A stretch of DNA of 46,701 nucleotides. Origin: JAWLDB01 sp041686915 (GTDB lineage: Bacteria; Bacillota; UBA994; UBA5500). The DNA is taken from NCBI GenBank assembly GCA_041686915.1, contig JAWLDB010000006.1, positions 1 through 46,701 of the forward strand. The letters are read 5' to 3'. Under the pieces are notes generated by a model that made no database searches, was not told where the DNA came from, and worked only from the letters and a program-made list of their open reading frames with translations. Every line of letters begins with the position of its first letter. Position 1 is the stretch's first letter. The translations under genes and the position numbers were made by a program. This document shows positions 33,045-41,058 of this stretch, piece by piece.

Positions 33045-33272
33045 CTATTCAGCTGTATACGGCAGCAAAGCGATGTTGCGAGCTCTTTTGATAGCCCGTG
33101 TCAACATGCGCTGATGACGTGCACAGTTGCCGGAGATTCGCCTTGGCAGAATCTTACCGCGCTCCGTCAGATAGCGGCCAAGCTTGTTGAACTCTTTGTA
33201 GTCTATGCCAGCAATTTTGTCCACGCAAAAGCTGCATACGCGTTTGCGGGGTTTACGGCCTCTACGGCGCAA
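33045..33272 (-). CDS. rpsR: 30S ribosomal protein S18
   Basis: A 75-residue S18 that pairs with S6 on the 30S platform. The zinc-type cysteines are retained (CSFC near residue 13 and NCARHQ), with KLGRYLTERGKILPRRISG and the C-terminal KRARNIALLPYT conserved. The start is a TTG at 33272 with GGGAGGG 7 nt upstream, no ATG being available. Third gene of rpsF-ssb-rpsR. Confidence 0.97.
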   Translation of the reverse strand: MRRRGRKPRKRVCSFCVDKIAGIDYKEFNKLGRYLTERGKILPRRISGNCARHQRMLTRAIKRARNIALLPYTAE

Positions 33273-33296
33273 TCTTATTCCCTCCCTAATACATGA

Positions 33297-33704
33297 TTAA
33301 AAGGGCAAATCATTATCCTCATCGAGGTCGATTTCTTTGCCAAAATCACCGAAGTCATTGGGTTGAGAGGTTCTGTTGCTATCTTTCGGACCATCCAGGA
33401 AACGTACCTCGTCAGCTACCACTTCAGCAGCCTTACGCTTCTGCCCATCCTGAGTCTCATAACTCCGGATTTGCAGACTACCGGTAACAGCAGCCAAGCG
33501 GCCTTTTCCAAGATATTTGTGGCAGGTTTCAGCCAGTTGACGCCAACAGACGACATCAATGAAGTCTGTCTGACGCTCTCCCTGACCTCCATAACGCCGA
33601 TCTACCGCCAATGTGAAATTGGCTACCGGGATATTGGAGTTAGCTGTATACCTAAGCTCGGGATCACGGGTTAACCGTCCAATCAGGATGACCTTGTTTA
33701 GCAT
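33297..33704 (-). CDS. ssb: Single-stranded DNA-binding protein
   Basis: A 135-residue SSB with an N-terminal OB fold (MLNKVILIGRLTRDPELRYT, FTLAVDRRYG, DFIDVVCWRQLAE) and an acidic C-terminal tail ending DNDLPF, the protein-interaction tip. The linker is short (~30 residues). It binds single-stranded DNA as a tetramer in replication and repair. Located between rpsF and rpsR as in most Bacillota. Confidence 0.97.
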   Translation of the reverse strand: MLNKVILIGRLTRDPELRYTANSNIPVANFTLAVDRRYGGQGERQTDFIDVVCWRQLAETCHKYLGKGRLAAVTGSLQIRSYETQDGQKRKAAEVVADEVRFLDGPKDSNRTSQPNDFGDFGKEIDLDEDNDLPF

Positions 33705-33722
33705 GAAAAACCACCTCTAACC

Positions 33723-34013
33723 TTACTCTTCGTCTTTGCGGACGACCAGGTAACGGATTACATCCTCACTGATCTTGAAGTTACGCTCCAACTCGTTTTC
33801 AACCTCAGCATCAGCAGTGAAGTCAATCAGAATGTAAATTCCTTCACGATACTTCTTGACTTCGTAAGCCAGGCGGCGCTTGCCCCATTCACTAACTCTT
33901 TCTACTGTACCACCCTTTTCGGTGATCAAGTTAGCAAAACGATTAGCAACCTCCTGCGCCTGCTCCTTGTCAAACTCTGGCCTGAGGATGAACATAGTTT
34001 CATATTGGCGCAT
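33723..34013 (-). CDS. rpsF: 30S ribosomal protein S6
   Basis: A 96-residue S6, full length, with the opening MRQYETMFILRPEFD, GGTVERVSEWGKRRLAYEVKKYREGIYI and FKISEDVIRYLVVRKDEE. It binds with S18 to 16S rRNA. GGGGAGGAGGTG lies ~9 nt ahead of the ATG. It is first in rpsF-ssb-rpsR behind a clear promoter and a ~65-nt leader that can fold. Confidence 0.97.
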   Translation of the reverse strand: MRQYETMFILRPEFDKEQAQEVANRFANLITEKGGTVERVSEWGKRRLAYEVKKYREGIYILIDFTADAEVENELERNFKISEDVIRYLVVRKDEE

Positions 34014-34113
34014 CTTCTTACACCTCCTCCCCTTGGACTAGGCCCCATAATCTTGTATGGAGCGGGGTTGTATGGAACTTAAGTATTATAACATATATCA
34101 ACATCATGGGCAA
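34014..34113 (-). promoter_or_regulatory. Promoter and candidate S6:S18 leader of rpsF operon
   Basis: Minus strand: -35 TTGCCC (34113-34108), 17-bp spacer, -10 TATAAT (34090-34085). The following leader holds ACCCC and a hairpin GCTCCATA-N6-TATGGGGC (34063-34042) just ahead of the binding site. Its place and a stem flanked by CC/CCG-type bases fit the autoregulatory leader bound by S6:S18 in many bacteria, but I could not confirm the consensus. Confidence 0.5.
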
Positions 34114-34141
34114 TGAAAGCCATGTTTATGTTTACCTGCTC

Positions 34142-34354
34142 TTAAGATTCGCTTGCCGATTCTGCCCCTGTGGTCTTGACCACCTTCTTAATTGACTTCT
34201 CAAGCTTGACGCGGGGGATCATCAAGCTGTGGCCGCAGGTAGCGCACTTGATGCGAAAGTCCATCCCGGTTCTAAGTATCTCCCATGCATAGCCTCCACA
34301 TGGATGCTGTTTCTTAAGTTCTACTACATCACCGATAAAGAGCTTCATCGGCAT
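34142..34354 (-). CDS. DUF951 protein
   Basis: A 70-residue DUF951 protein with the family's GDVVELKKQHPCGGYAWEIL opening, a CATCGH zinc-ribbon-like pair and the MIPRVKLEKSIKKV segment. The Cys residues (C19 and CxxC) likely bind metal. Function unknown; genes of this family occur beside mscS and rpsF near the origin in Clostridia. Here it starts 5 bp after the mscS stop. AGGGAG precedes the start. Confidence 0.9.
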   Translation of the reverse strand: MPMKLFIGDVVELKKQHPCGGYAWEILRTGMDFRIKCATCGHSLMIPRVKLEKSIKKVVKTTGAESASES

Positions 34355-34359
34355 ATCTA

Positions 34360-35232
34360 CTACTCCCTTCTATCCGCGAAAGGTAGGGTGACTACTCGAG
34401 GATATGGTATCTCTATTTCAGCCTCATCAAACGCCAGTTTGATTGTCTTGCGTATTTCCCTCTCCACTGCCCATTGTTCCATTGGAAGTGTCTTGGCCCA
34501 TATCCTGAACACGATTTCGGACGCTCCCAGGTTAGTAATGCCCAGCACTTTAGGCCCCTCTACAATGGTTGGCATGCGTGCAGCTAGCTGTTGCATCGTG
34601 TCGTCCAAGATAGCTTGTACCTTGTTAACGTCTTCCTCGTAGGCCACTGATACATCAACCAAGGCAGAGCGATTGCCGCGAGTATGGTTGGTCACCCTGC
34701 TAATCTCGCCGTTAGGGATGATGTGAAGGACTCCGCTGAAATCTCTCAACTTGGTTGTGCGCAGACCGATTTCCTCTACATAACCGGATACGCCCGCTGC
34801 TTCGATATAGTCGCCTACAACATAATGGTCTTCAAAAACAATAAAGAATCCGGTTAACACATCTCTCACCAGGCTCTGCGCACCGAAGCCGAGAGCAACA
34901 CCGAGGATTCCAGCGCTAGCTAACAGGGCATTGGTGTCTATGCCCAACATGGGCAAAAGCATCAACGCGGCCAAGAAATAGACCGAGTAACGCAAAAGGC
35001 TCTTCAAGAGAGCCTCTAAGGTCTTTGCTTTCTTTGGCTCAAGACTTAACCTCCGTCTTTCGGGAACGAACAACCTGGTGATCAAGGCCCCCCCTAGGGT
35101 AAGCAGCAACCTAGCCATAACGATGATTGCTACCAGCTTACCGAGGGTCGGAAGTACGCCTAGCAAGAATTCAGGCACCTTCTCCACCACACCAAGTGAA
35201 TTTAGCATGTCATTCCAAAGCTTATCCAGCAT
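34360..35232 (-). CDS. mscS: MscS-family mechanosensitive channel
   Basis: A 290-residue small-conductance mechanosensitive channel with three membrane helices (residues ~27-50, ~75-98 and the pore-lining ~105-130, GILGVALGFGAQSLVRDVL), the MscS beta domain (YVVGDYIEAAGVSGYVEEIGLRTT) and a C-terminal alpha/beta domain. It opens on hypo-osmotic stress to release solutes. Its start shares one base with the DUF3343 stop and DUF951 follows 5 bp downstream, so it is mid-operon. Confidence 0.93.
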   Translation of the reverse strand: MLDKLWNDMLNSLGVVEKVPEFLLGVLPTLGKLVAIIVMARLLLTLGGALITRLFVPERRRLSLEPKKAKTLEALLKSLLRYSVYFLAALMLLPMLGIDTNALLASAGILGVALGFGAQSLVRDVLTGFFIVFEDHYVVGDYIEAAGVSGYVEEIGLRTTKLRDFSGVLHIIPNGEISRVTNHTRGNRSALVDVSVAYEEDVNKVQAILDDTMQQLAARMPTIVEGPKVLGITNLGASEIVFRIWAKTLPMEQWAVEREIRKTIKLAFDEAEIEIPYPRVVTLPFADRRE

Positions 35233-35495
35233 TAGGATTCACCTCTGTACTCGCTGAACTGGCGCTTTCCCTCATTGGTTGTGACCAGGTAGCTGGTCCT
35301 GAGCTGAACACCCCGGTCGGCTAAGAGCTCGAGCGCTGGCTGCAACTCAGCCCTCTTTAAGCTAAGCGAGAGCCCACAACTTGCGCTTAACTCCCTGGGA
35401 GTAGGCAGTATATCTAACTTGAAACCTGCATTTTGCAGTAGACTTTCTGCCTTTAAAGCATGATGAGTTGAGTCGAATGTTACGATAGCTTCCAT
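35232..35495 (-). CDS. DUF3343 protein (putative Se/S carrier-like)
   Basis: An 87-residue protein of the DUF3343 family, a small ferredoxin-like fold with one conserved cysteine in SASCGLSLSL (~40). The typical layout is EAIVTFDSTHHALKAE, then LDILPTPRELSASCG. The family is annotated as putative selenium/sulfur carriers, but its role is unproven. The ATG at 35495 has AAGGAG 6 nt upstream; another in-frame ATG two codons earlier is possible. It is coupled to mscS by a 1-bp overlap. Confidence 0.85.
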   Translation of the reverse strand: MEAIVTFDSTHHALKAESLLQNAGFKLDILPTPRELSASCGLSLSLKRAELQPALELLADRGVQLRTSYLVTTNEGKRQFSEYRGES

Positions 35496-35519
35496 GTTCA
35501 TCTCCTTCGGTGGTACGCA

Positions 35520-36185
35520 TTAGGTTACGCTTAAGCGCAACATCATCACTTGAACAAACCTGAACACATAGGAAGTTCTAAGCACAGACAGGATTGATGT
35601 TTGTTCGGTTAATGCGAGTAGTGGTATCATCAGCGCCATGATGATAAAGACTAATGTAGCACTTTGGACTAGCCCTACGCAGAACCCGAAGCTGCGCGAC
35701 TTGTCCTGGTGCTCTATCGCCCATGACATAGTGAAACCCGCCAGAAGCGTGATTACCAGTTTTACTAGCACCATCATTGTTAAGAAGGCACAGATGTTAC
35801 CTAGCCCTTGGACGAAAGCGTCTTCTACCACTCGATACCAGTCAGCCACGCTGCTGCCAAGTGGTAGTTTATCCCAAGCTTCTGCTATCCACTGCTTCAT
35901 ACTGCCTGGCCAAAGCAACTCGTTCAGCCAAGTAAATGCTGATTGCTGCCAGCTTGCATTTGTGCTGGCCGTGGTCGCCCATGGTAGAGCTAGATCAAAA
36001 TGCCTGCCTGCCTCCTTAAGCATTCGCGTCCAGAGAGGTGCAAGGGCTGTTCCGTATAGAAAGGCAACTCCGATGCCAAGTATACTGCCTGCAAAATCGA
36101 TGAAAGACTTGACCCTACCCTTTAATGAGCCTAGCCATCCGCCGAACAATAAAAACGCAACAACCAATAAGTCAATATGATTCAT
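35520..36185 (-). CDS. CvpA-family membrane protein
   Basis: A 221-residue protein with four hydrophobic segments (residues ~6-45, ~125-150, ~165-195). It opens NHIDLLVVAFLLFGGWLGSLKG, the CvpA signature of an Asp followed by a Gly-rich helix. CvpA relatives are linked to envelope stress and colicin V export. The central extracellular loop (~55-115) is long. It lies 24 bp before DUF3343 and follows the beta-propeller gene by 24 bp. Confidence 0.8.
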   Translation of the reverse strand: MNHIDLLVVAFLLFGGWLGSLKGRVKSFIDFAGSILGIGVAFLYGTALAPLWTRMLKEAGRHFDLALPWATTASTNASWQQSAFTWLNELLWPGSMKQWIAEAWDKLPLGSSVADWYRVVEDAFVQGLGNICAFLTMMVLVKLVITLLAGFTMSWAIEHQDKSRSFGFCVGLVQSATLVFIIMALMIPLLALTEQTSILSVLRTSYVFRFVQVMMLRLSVT

Positions 36186-36209
36186 AGCGGCACCCCCTCT
36201 GGTGCCAAC

Positions 36210-37397
36210 TTATTCGCCGCGCAGGACAAACATGCTCCCGTCCTCAAATTGGGCCAGCAGGGTAGAACCATCCTCGCTAACTGCAATACGCGCCTTGGAG
36301 AAGTCGTGTTTATATGACCAACGGGCCTTGCCGTCTATGCCTACCAAATGAGTCACTTGTTTCCCGGCAGCTACCACGGACAGCGCGCTACCTCCACGCA
36401 GGTCGATAGCATCGCTACCCGTCCGGCACTGCCACACGGGTACGCCACTCTGGTCAATCAATGCTAAGGTACCATGACGCTTAAATGATAGTACAGACAT
36501 TTTCTCACTGGAATAGGCGAGCTGGTCAGCTTGACCGGTGAAGCTCAAACTGTGCAAATTGCCCTGTGCAACATGTTGCCAAAGCAGCTGCCCCAACCCG
36601 GAGTATAGATGAATAATATTCCCGACTGCTACAGCTACCCGATCACCCATAGGCTTTATAATGAGATCAACAGGAGGCCCGGAAGGCAACTGAGCCGTCC
36701 AGAGCAACTGACCCGATTTGTCATAGCTCAGGAGATGATTCTCAACCCCATCGTCCGTCACCTTGCCGAGAAGCAGGAAAAACTGCGTTCCCTGGCGGTT
36801 GAAAGATACCATAAGAGGTAGGGCATTTTCAAAGGAGGCAGTAAATAGCTGAGTCCCCTGGGGGTTGTATAGCACCACGCTTGGATTTAGTACAGAAGCA
36901 TCCACATTTGGCTCATATAAGGCCAACCAGTCTCCAGTACGGGCGACAGCTACGAGTTGAGGCTTGCCCTCTATCATAGTTCTCTCGACCATTCCTTTAC
37001 CTGTCTTAAGCAGATAGACCTCTCCAGACAGCTTATCTGCCAATACGGCATAGTCTCCGTTTGTGTGCATAACTGGCTCGGCAAAGCCGAACTCCCCTAC
37101 CCAGTCCTGCTCTCCATCCAGGTCAAAACGGGTTATGGAAATGATCCCATCCCGCGACCAAGCCCGCCAAAAGCCGGCGTCATCACCTTCCAGTGTGACT
37201 AGGAAGCCTGGATTAACGTATTTCTTGGACGTGATTAATGATGGCTGTCTGCGGCTGGCAACCAGGGTAGGCATCCCTGCAAACCCCATGGGCAGCAGAA
37301 AAAACACTCCTGCCAATAACAAAAGCAGCAGGACCGCTCCTGCAGCGAACAGAACCTTTTTCTCCCCCGATGGCCGTACTTCGACATCATCCCACAT
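36210..37397 (-). CDS. Membrane-anchored beta-propeller (PQQ/DUF5711-like) protein
   Basis: A 395-residue protein with a single N-terminal membrane helix (residues ~16-38) and an extracytoplasmic domain built of repeated four-stranded units with GxxLWxx-type turns (SGQLLWTAQL, GLGQLLWQHV, GVPVWQCR, GKARWSYKHD), as in PQQ/WD40-like propellers. It is probably a scaffold or sensor at the membrane; no enzyme motif is seen. The ATG at 37397 follows GGGGGTGGG by a few bases. First gene of the operon leading through CvpA, DUF3343, mscS and DUF951. Confidence 0.75.
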   Translation of the reverse strand: MWDDVEVRPSGEKKVLFAAGAVLLLLLLAGVFFLLPMGFAGMPTLVASRRQPSLITSKKYVNPGFLVTLEGDDAGFWRAWSRDGIISITRFDLDGEQDWVGEFGFAEPVMHTNGDYAVLADKLSGEVYLLKTGKGMVERTMIEGKPQLVAVARTGDWLALYEPNVDASVLNPSVVLYNPQGTQLFTASFENALPLMVSFNRQGTQFFLLLGKVTDDGVENHLLSYDKSGQLLWTAQLPSGPPVDLIIKPMGDRVAVAVGNIIHLYSGLGQLLWQHVAQGNLHSLSFTGQADQLAYSSEKMSVLSFKRHGTLALIDQSGVPVWQCRTGSDAIDLRGGSALSVVAAGKQVTHLVGIDGKARWSYKHDFSKARIAVSEDGSTLLAQFEDGSMFVLRGE

Positions 37398-37480
37398 ACG
37401 ACCCACCCCCTATACTGCTATCGTACCCGATGGGAAGGACAAGTGTCAAAACCTAAATAGGTGGTCAGGGGCTTACACCA

Positions 37481-38524
37481 TCATCTTCCCAACGGAAATA
37501 GCCTCAGTCGGACCAAAGCATATCTAAGCCCGCAAAAAACGTAGAAGGTAAGACACAGATAACCCATTGCAGGATATAAAAGCCCTACAAGTTTAGCAAA
37601 CCCTTGTTGCGCCAGAACACTGGAAGCAGCCAAGATGATTACCATCCAGCGGTTAGGTCTGCTGCTGTACCGATCCAAGTATTGTGCTATCCCCAGAGCA
37701 CTGGCAAAGGCAGTGGTGATGAGCGCGATCCATAGGAGCGTGGTATAAAGCCACGGGAGCGCCGGTATGAGGTGCTGTGCTATTACTAGCATTGGCATTT
37801 CACTGCTATGAACAAGACTCCAATACTTCTGCATCATGTACACAATGGCGATTAACAGCACACCTAAGCCGGCGCAGGCATAAGCAGTGCCTTTAATGGC
37901 TGCACTATCATCTACCTGTCTCACCAGTGATGGAGTAACCACGAGCAGCACTGCGCTGTTAAATGCCACATAAAGCACTGCGGAGAGCCCCCATGAGGCT
38001 GTATTCACCGGCATGGGGGCCAACGATCCTGGAATGGCTAATGACTTGATGAAGAAGAATCCTAGCATGAATATTAGGAAGGGCATAAGCAGCTCGTTAG
38101 CTTTAGCCAACCCTGATGTCCGATGGTAGGTCACCAAAAAGACTGCTGCTGCAGTTAGGATGGTTACAGGCCATCCTGGTACTGCAAAGGCTGAGTTGGC
38201 TAGGACGGTGCTTCCGGCCAGCATGATAGTAAGGCCTGACCAGAGAAACAGGGCGAAGAGATGCTTGAAAACCGAACCGACAACCGGTCCTGCCATGTGC
38301 TCGATTAGACGATCGTACGAGTAGATTTTGTGTTTCCGGCTAAGGTTGGATAGCAAGGAGAGCAACCCGTAGAAAATCCCTATCGTAACCGCTACTCCCA
38401 ACCATGCCCTTGGACCATAGATACAAAAGAACTGCCAGATTTCCTGACCTGATGCAAAACCTGCCCCTATGACTGCCCCAATCACTGTAAAAGCTATGCC
38501 ATGTGCAGATATGGGTCGTTTCAT
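37481..38524 (-). CDS. YkvI-family membrane protein (LeuT/APC-like)
   Basis: A 347-residue membrane protein with about ten helices. The start HGIAFTVIGAVIGAGFASGQEIWQFF matches YkvI-type proteins, which share the unwound first-helix motif (GAGFASG) of the LeuT/APC transporter fold. This points to amino-acid or similar solute transport, substrate unknown. It is divergent from yyaC across 137 bp and does not share an operon with its right neighbour. Confidence 0.88.
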   Translation of the reverse strand: MKRPISAHGIAFTVIGAVIGAGFASGQEIWQFFCIYGPRAWLGVAVTIGIFYGLLSLLSNLSRKHKIYSYDRLIEHMAGPVVGSVFKHLFALFLWSGLTIMLAGSTVLANSAFAVPGWPVTILTAAAVFLVTYHRTSGLAKANELLMPFLIFMLGFFFIKSLAIPGSLAPMPVNTASWGLSAVLYVAFNSAVLLVVTPSLVRQVDDSAAIKGTAYACAGLGVLLIAIVYMMQKYWSLVHSSEMPMLVIAQHLIPALPWLYTTLLWIALITTAFASALGIAQYLDRYSSRPNRWMVIILAASSVLAQQGFAKLVGLLYPAMGYLCLTFYVFCGLRYALVRLRLFPLGR

Positions 38525-38586
38525 AGCCCTCTCCCCCTTCTACAGCATGTATATTCACAGTTGACGAGCTTTACGCTTGGGCATAT

Positions 38587-38614
38587 TTGGCATGATACAA
38601 GCACATATTATACT
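38587..38614 (+). promoter_or_regulatory. Promoter of yyaC
   Basis: -35 TTGGCA (38587-38592), 16-bp spacer and -10 TATACT (38609-38614). An inverted repeat ACTAGGGT-N13-ACCCTAGT (38612-38640) begins inside the -10 and lies fully in the expected 5' leader. Confidence 0.55.
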
Positions 38615-38661
38615 AGGGTTTGGCTTCGCCTGACCCTAGTAGCTATGGTGGAGGTATGCTC

Positions 38662-39267
38662 ATGGCGTGGTTGGGCGAAACGGGCTTGTATAAGAGTAAG
38701 ACAGAGGAATATAGGCTGGATGTAGATGATCCCGCGTGCTCCACATCACTGGCCTTGCTCATCAGACGCCTGTCAGGTGCACTGTTCAATGGGAAACAGG
38801 ACTTGATTGTGCTTTGCATAGGGACTGACCGTTCAACTGGTGACTCATTAGGACCGTTGACAGGCAGCAGGTTACGCGACCTAAGGCTTAGTGGTGTGCA
38901 CGTATACGGCACACTGGAAAAACCGGTGCATGCAACCAACCTGCAGGAGACAATTCAACATATCAGGGCAAGGCATATGAACCCACTGATCATCGCTGTT
39001 GATGCATGTTTGGGAAGGGTAGACAGCGTGGGCAATATCATGGTGGGCAAGGGTCCCTTGAAACCAGGGGCTGGGGTCAATAAAGATTTACCTGCAGTAG
39101 GAGACCTGTACGTAACAGGCATAGTAAATGTCGGGGGTTTCATGGATTACTTCGTCTTGCAGAACACGCGACTATACTTAATTGTTCGCCTTGCTGGGGC
39201 TATAGCAGAAGGCATATATCACGGTCTGGCCAGCCTGAACGCCGTCACTCAGACAACTACGGTTTAA
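38662..39267 (+). CDS. yyaC: Spore protease YyaC
   Basis: A 201-residue YyaC-family protein, related in fold to the GPR spore protease and hydrogenase-maturation proteases. Signatures are LIVLCIGTDRSTGDSLGPL (~53-71), VYGTLEKPVHATNL, IIAVDACLGR (~113-122) and VGDLYVTGIVNVGGFMDYFVLQNT. It is made in sporulating cells and conserved in spore formers. The ATG at 38662 is chosen because GGTGGAGG lies ~7 nt upstream; the ATG at 38656 is too close and longer readings run through the leader hairpin. The only plus-strand gene in the right half of the window. Confidence 0.93.
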   Translation: MAWLGETGLYKSKTEEYRLDVDDPACSTSLALLIRRLSGALFNGKQDLIVLCIGTDRSTGDSLGPLTGSRLRDLRLSGVHVYGTLEKPVHATNLQETIQHIRARHMNPLIIAVDACLGRVDSVGNIMVGKGPLKPGAGVNKDLPAVGDLYVTGIVNVGGFMDYFVLQNTRLYLIVRLAGAIAEGIYHGLASLNAVTQTTTV

Positions 39268-39287
39268 GACAACAGACAAAAAACAAT

Positions 39288-39311
39288 GCCGCCAGTGTTT
39301 GCACTGGCGGC
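39288..39311. terminator. Bidirectional terminator between yyaC and YkuS gene
   Basis: Perfect 10-bp stem GCCGCCAGTG/CACTGGCGGC with a short loop. It is followed by CTTTT on the plus strand and by ATTGTTTTTTG on the minus strand, serving both convergent genes. Confidence 0.9.
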
Positions 39312-39328
39312 CTTTTGCAGCTGGATGT

Positions 39329-39568
39329 TTACTGGACGTAACGACTTACTTCGGAAACGATGTCTTGGGCAGACTTGCCTTCGGCGTTAATCACAGGTGC
39401 TTTGGTCTTGGTGGTCTGGATGCCCATTAAGTTATCTGCTCCACCACTTACCACAATGCAGTCTGCCTGCTGGTAATCGTTCATGGAGACTACGTCATAG
39501 CCCTTTTCCTGCAATAAGCTACGTACAGGACTCAGGTTGTTGTCCACTGCAATCTTACCTTTGTTCAT
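39329..39568 (-). CDS. ykuS: YkuS-family (UPF0180) protein
   Basis: A 79-residue UPF0180 protein. The opening KIAVDNNLSPVRSLLQEKGY, the DCIVVSGGADNLMGIQ segment and the PVINAEGKSAQDI ending define the family. It has a Rossmann-like small fold; function is unknown. A single-gene unit ahead of the shared terminator. Confidence 0.93.
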   Translation of the reverse strand: MNKGKIAVDNNLSPVRSLLQEKGYDVVSMNDYQQADCIVVSGGADNLMGIQTTKTKAPVINAEGKSAQDIVSEVSRYVQ

Positions 39569-39596
39569 CAGACTACCTCCTCAGTACAGCTTCGGT

Positions 39597-40511
39597 TTAT
39601 TGTTTGGACTGGGGAGGTTTGTTATGCGGTTTGCAGTAAACTTGCAGGGCTGATGGATGTAACTGATATTCAATGGGGGTGGAACCTACGATCTCACCGT
39701 CAGCTTGAACAAGATAGTCGGACTTGGTTGTTATGCGCACTTTTCGAGATCTGAACAAATGAATAGCGGGATGCTTCAAGTGTTTGCCGCTAAATACGCT
39801 AGGGAATGCCTTGAGGAAGCCTGCTTTGGACAACTCACCCAGAATGCAAATGTCAAACAATCCGTCCTGCATAGATGCTTCAGGTGCTACCCACATGCCC
39901 CCTCCGAAAAATTGTGCGTTGGCTACTGCCACCAGCCAACTACTCCCTTGTATCGTGCGGTCATCCAGCTCGATAGTGACCTCTGTAGGAGAAAACTCTT
40001 TCAAGGTACGCAGTAGGGCTGCCATATACGCTGCAGAACCCCTGAAATGGATTTTACCCCATTCGTTTGCGCAGTTGGCTACAGCTGCATCAAAACCGAC
40101 ACCGGAGACGTTAGCGTAAAGACGTTCGGAAACCTGTCCAATGTCAACGGGCATCGTGTTTCCTCTAGCTATCAATTCGCAGGCCACTTTCCAATCACCA
40201 GGCGCCATACCGAGGGAGCGGACAAAGTCATTGCCCGAACCAGCGGGGATTACGCCTAGCGTAACCTCTGGACGGATACCTATGCCATTCACTACCTCGT
40301 GCAATGTCCCATCGCCGCCCATAGAGACGATTCTGGTTATCCCGGAATTCAAAGCTTCTGCAGCCAGTTTGGTTGCATCGCCCTTTCCTTCTGTAAAAGA
40401 CACTTCATAATTAACTCCTAGCGAGTGCAACAGGTCTTTAGCAAGCGGCCAGAGCTGGCCGCATTTACCTCGCCCTGCAGTTCTATTGACGATCAGCATT
40501 AGGTTTTCCAC
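39597..40511 (-). CDS. YegS/DgkB-type lipid kinase
   Basis: A 304-residue diacylglycerol kinase-family enzyme that phosphorylates diacylglycerol or related lipids with ATP at the inner membrane face. The catalytic domain has LIVNRTAGRGK (residues ~6-16), the nucleotide motif MGGDGTLHEVVNGI (~64-77), and VIPAGSGNDFVRSLG (~88-102). The C-terminal beta-sandwich holds FGGGMWVAPEASMQDGLFD. The GTG start at 40511 has GGAGGAC 7-8 nt upstream. Whether the substrate is diacylglycerol or another lipid cannot be told. Confidence 0.92.
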   Translation of the reverse strand: MENLMLIVNRTAGRGKCGQLWPLAKDLLHSLGVNYEVSFTEGKGDATKLAAEALNSGITRIVSMGGDGTLHEVVNGIGIRPEVTLGVIPAGSGNDFVRSLGMAPGDWKVACELIARGNTMPVDIGQVSERLYANVSGVGFDAAVANCANEWGKIHFRGSAAYMAALLRTLKEFSPTEVTIELDDRTIQGSSWLVAVANAQFFGGGMWVAPEASMQDGLFDICILGELSKAGFLKAFPSVFSGKHLKHPAIHLFRSRKVRITTKSDYLVQADGEIVGSTPIEYQLHPSALQVYCKPHNKPPQSKQ

Positions 40512-40555
40512 TGGATTTGTCCTCCGTGCCTCTTGGCAATGAGCTTACATTAAAA

Positions 40556-40577
40556 ACCCCACCGCCTATGGTGGGGT
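40556..40577 (-). terminator. Terminator of the bactofilin gene
   Basis: 8-bp stem ACCCCACC/GGTGGGGT with a six-base loop followed on the minus strand by a T5 run, 24 nt past the bactofilin stop. Confidence 0.8.
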
Positions 40578-40601
40578 AACTTCCTAGATAAATTACCTTG
40601 A

Positions 40602-41012
40602 CTATTTGGTATCTCCAGGCTCTTGAGGTTTGAGCATATCACATTTCCCTTGGAAAGTTGCTCCATCACTAATAGCCAACTGGCCTACACGAATATCGCC
40701 CAATACCTTGCCGGTAGGTAGGATATCAAGCCGTCCAGTTGCTTCAACGTTTCCACTAACCTTGCCAGCAACCGTAACATTCTTGGCTTTGATCGAGGCT
40801 GCGACATTACCGGTTTCTCCGATAATAACATCACCCTGCGATTTAAGTTCGCCTTCCAACTTCCCATCAACCCGCAAAATACCAACAACTTCTACCATAC
40901 CATTAATGGTCGTTCCGTTGCCGATAATAGTCTCTACCTTGCCGAATGGATGCTCGACAACCACGCCATCGTTTTCTAGGGTCTCATCTTTGCGTTTGCC
41001 GCCAAATACCAT
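40602..41012 (-). CDS. Bactofilin (polymer-forming cytoskeletal protein)
   Basis: A 136-residue bactofilin. A short variable N-terminus (~25 residues) is followed by the right-handed beta-helix core with repeating hydrophobic-Gly strands (VETIIGNGTTINGMVEVVG, LRVDGKLEGELKSQGDVIIG, AKNVTVAGKVSGNVEATG). It forms filaments without nucleotide that organise envelope-active enzymes. The ATG at 41012 has GGAGGAG 5 nt upstream. It lies 46 bp downstream of an M23 peptidase gene, a pairing seen for shape-controlling bactofilins in other phyla. Confidence 0.92.
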   Translation of the reverse strand: MVFGGKRKDETLENDGVVVEHPFGKVETIIGNGTTINGMVEVVGILRVDGKLEGELKSQGDVIIGETGNVAASIKAKNVTVAGKVSGNVEATGRLDILPTGKVLGDIRVGQLAISDGATFQGKCDMLKPQEPGDTK

Positions 41013-41058
41013 TTCTTCTCCTCCACCCACTCGTTTAGTATATGTTAATGATTAAACT

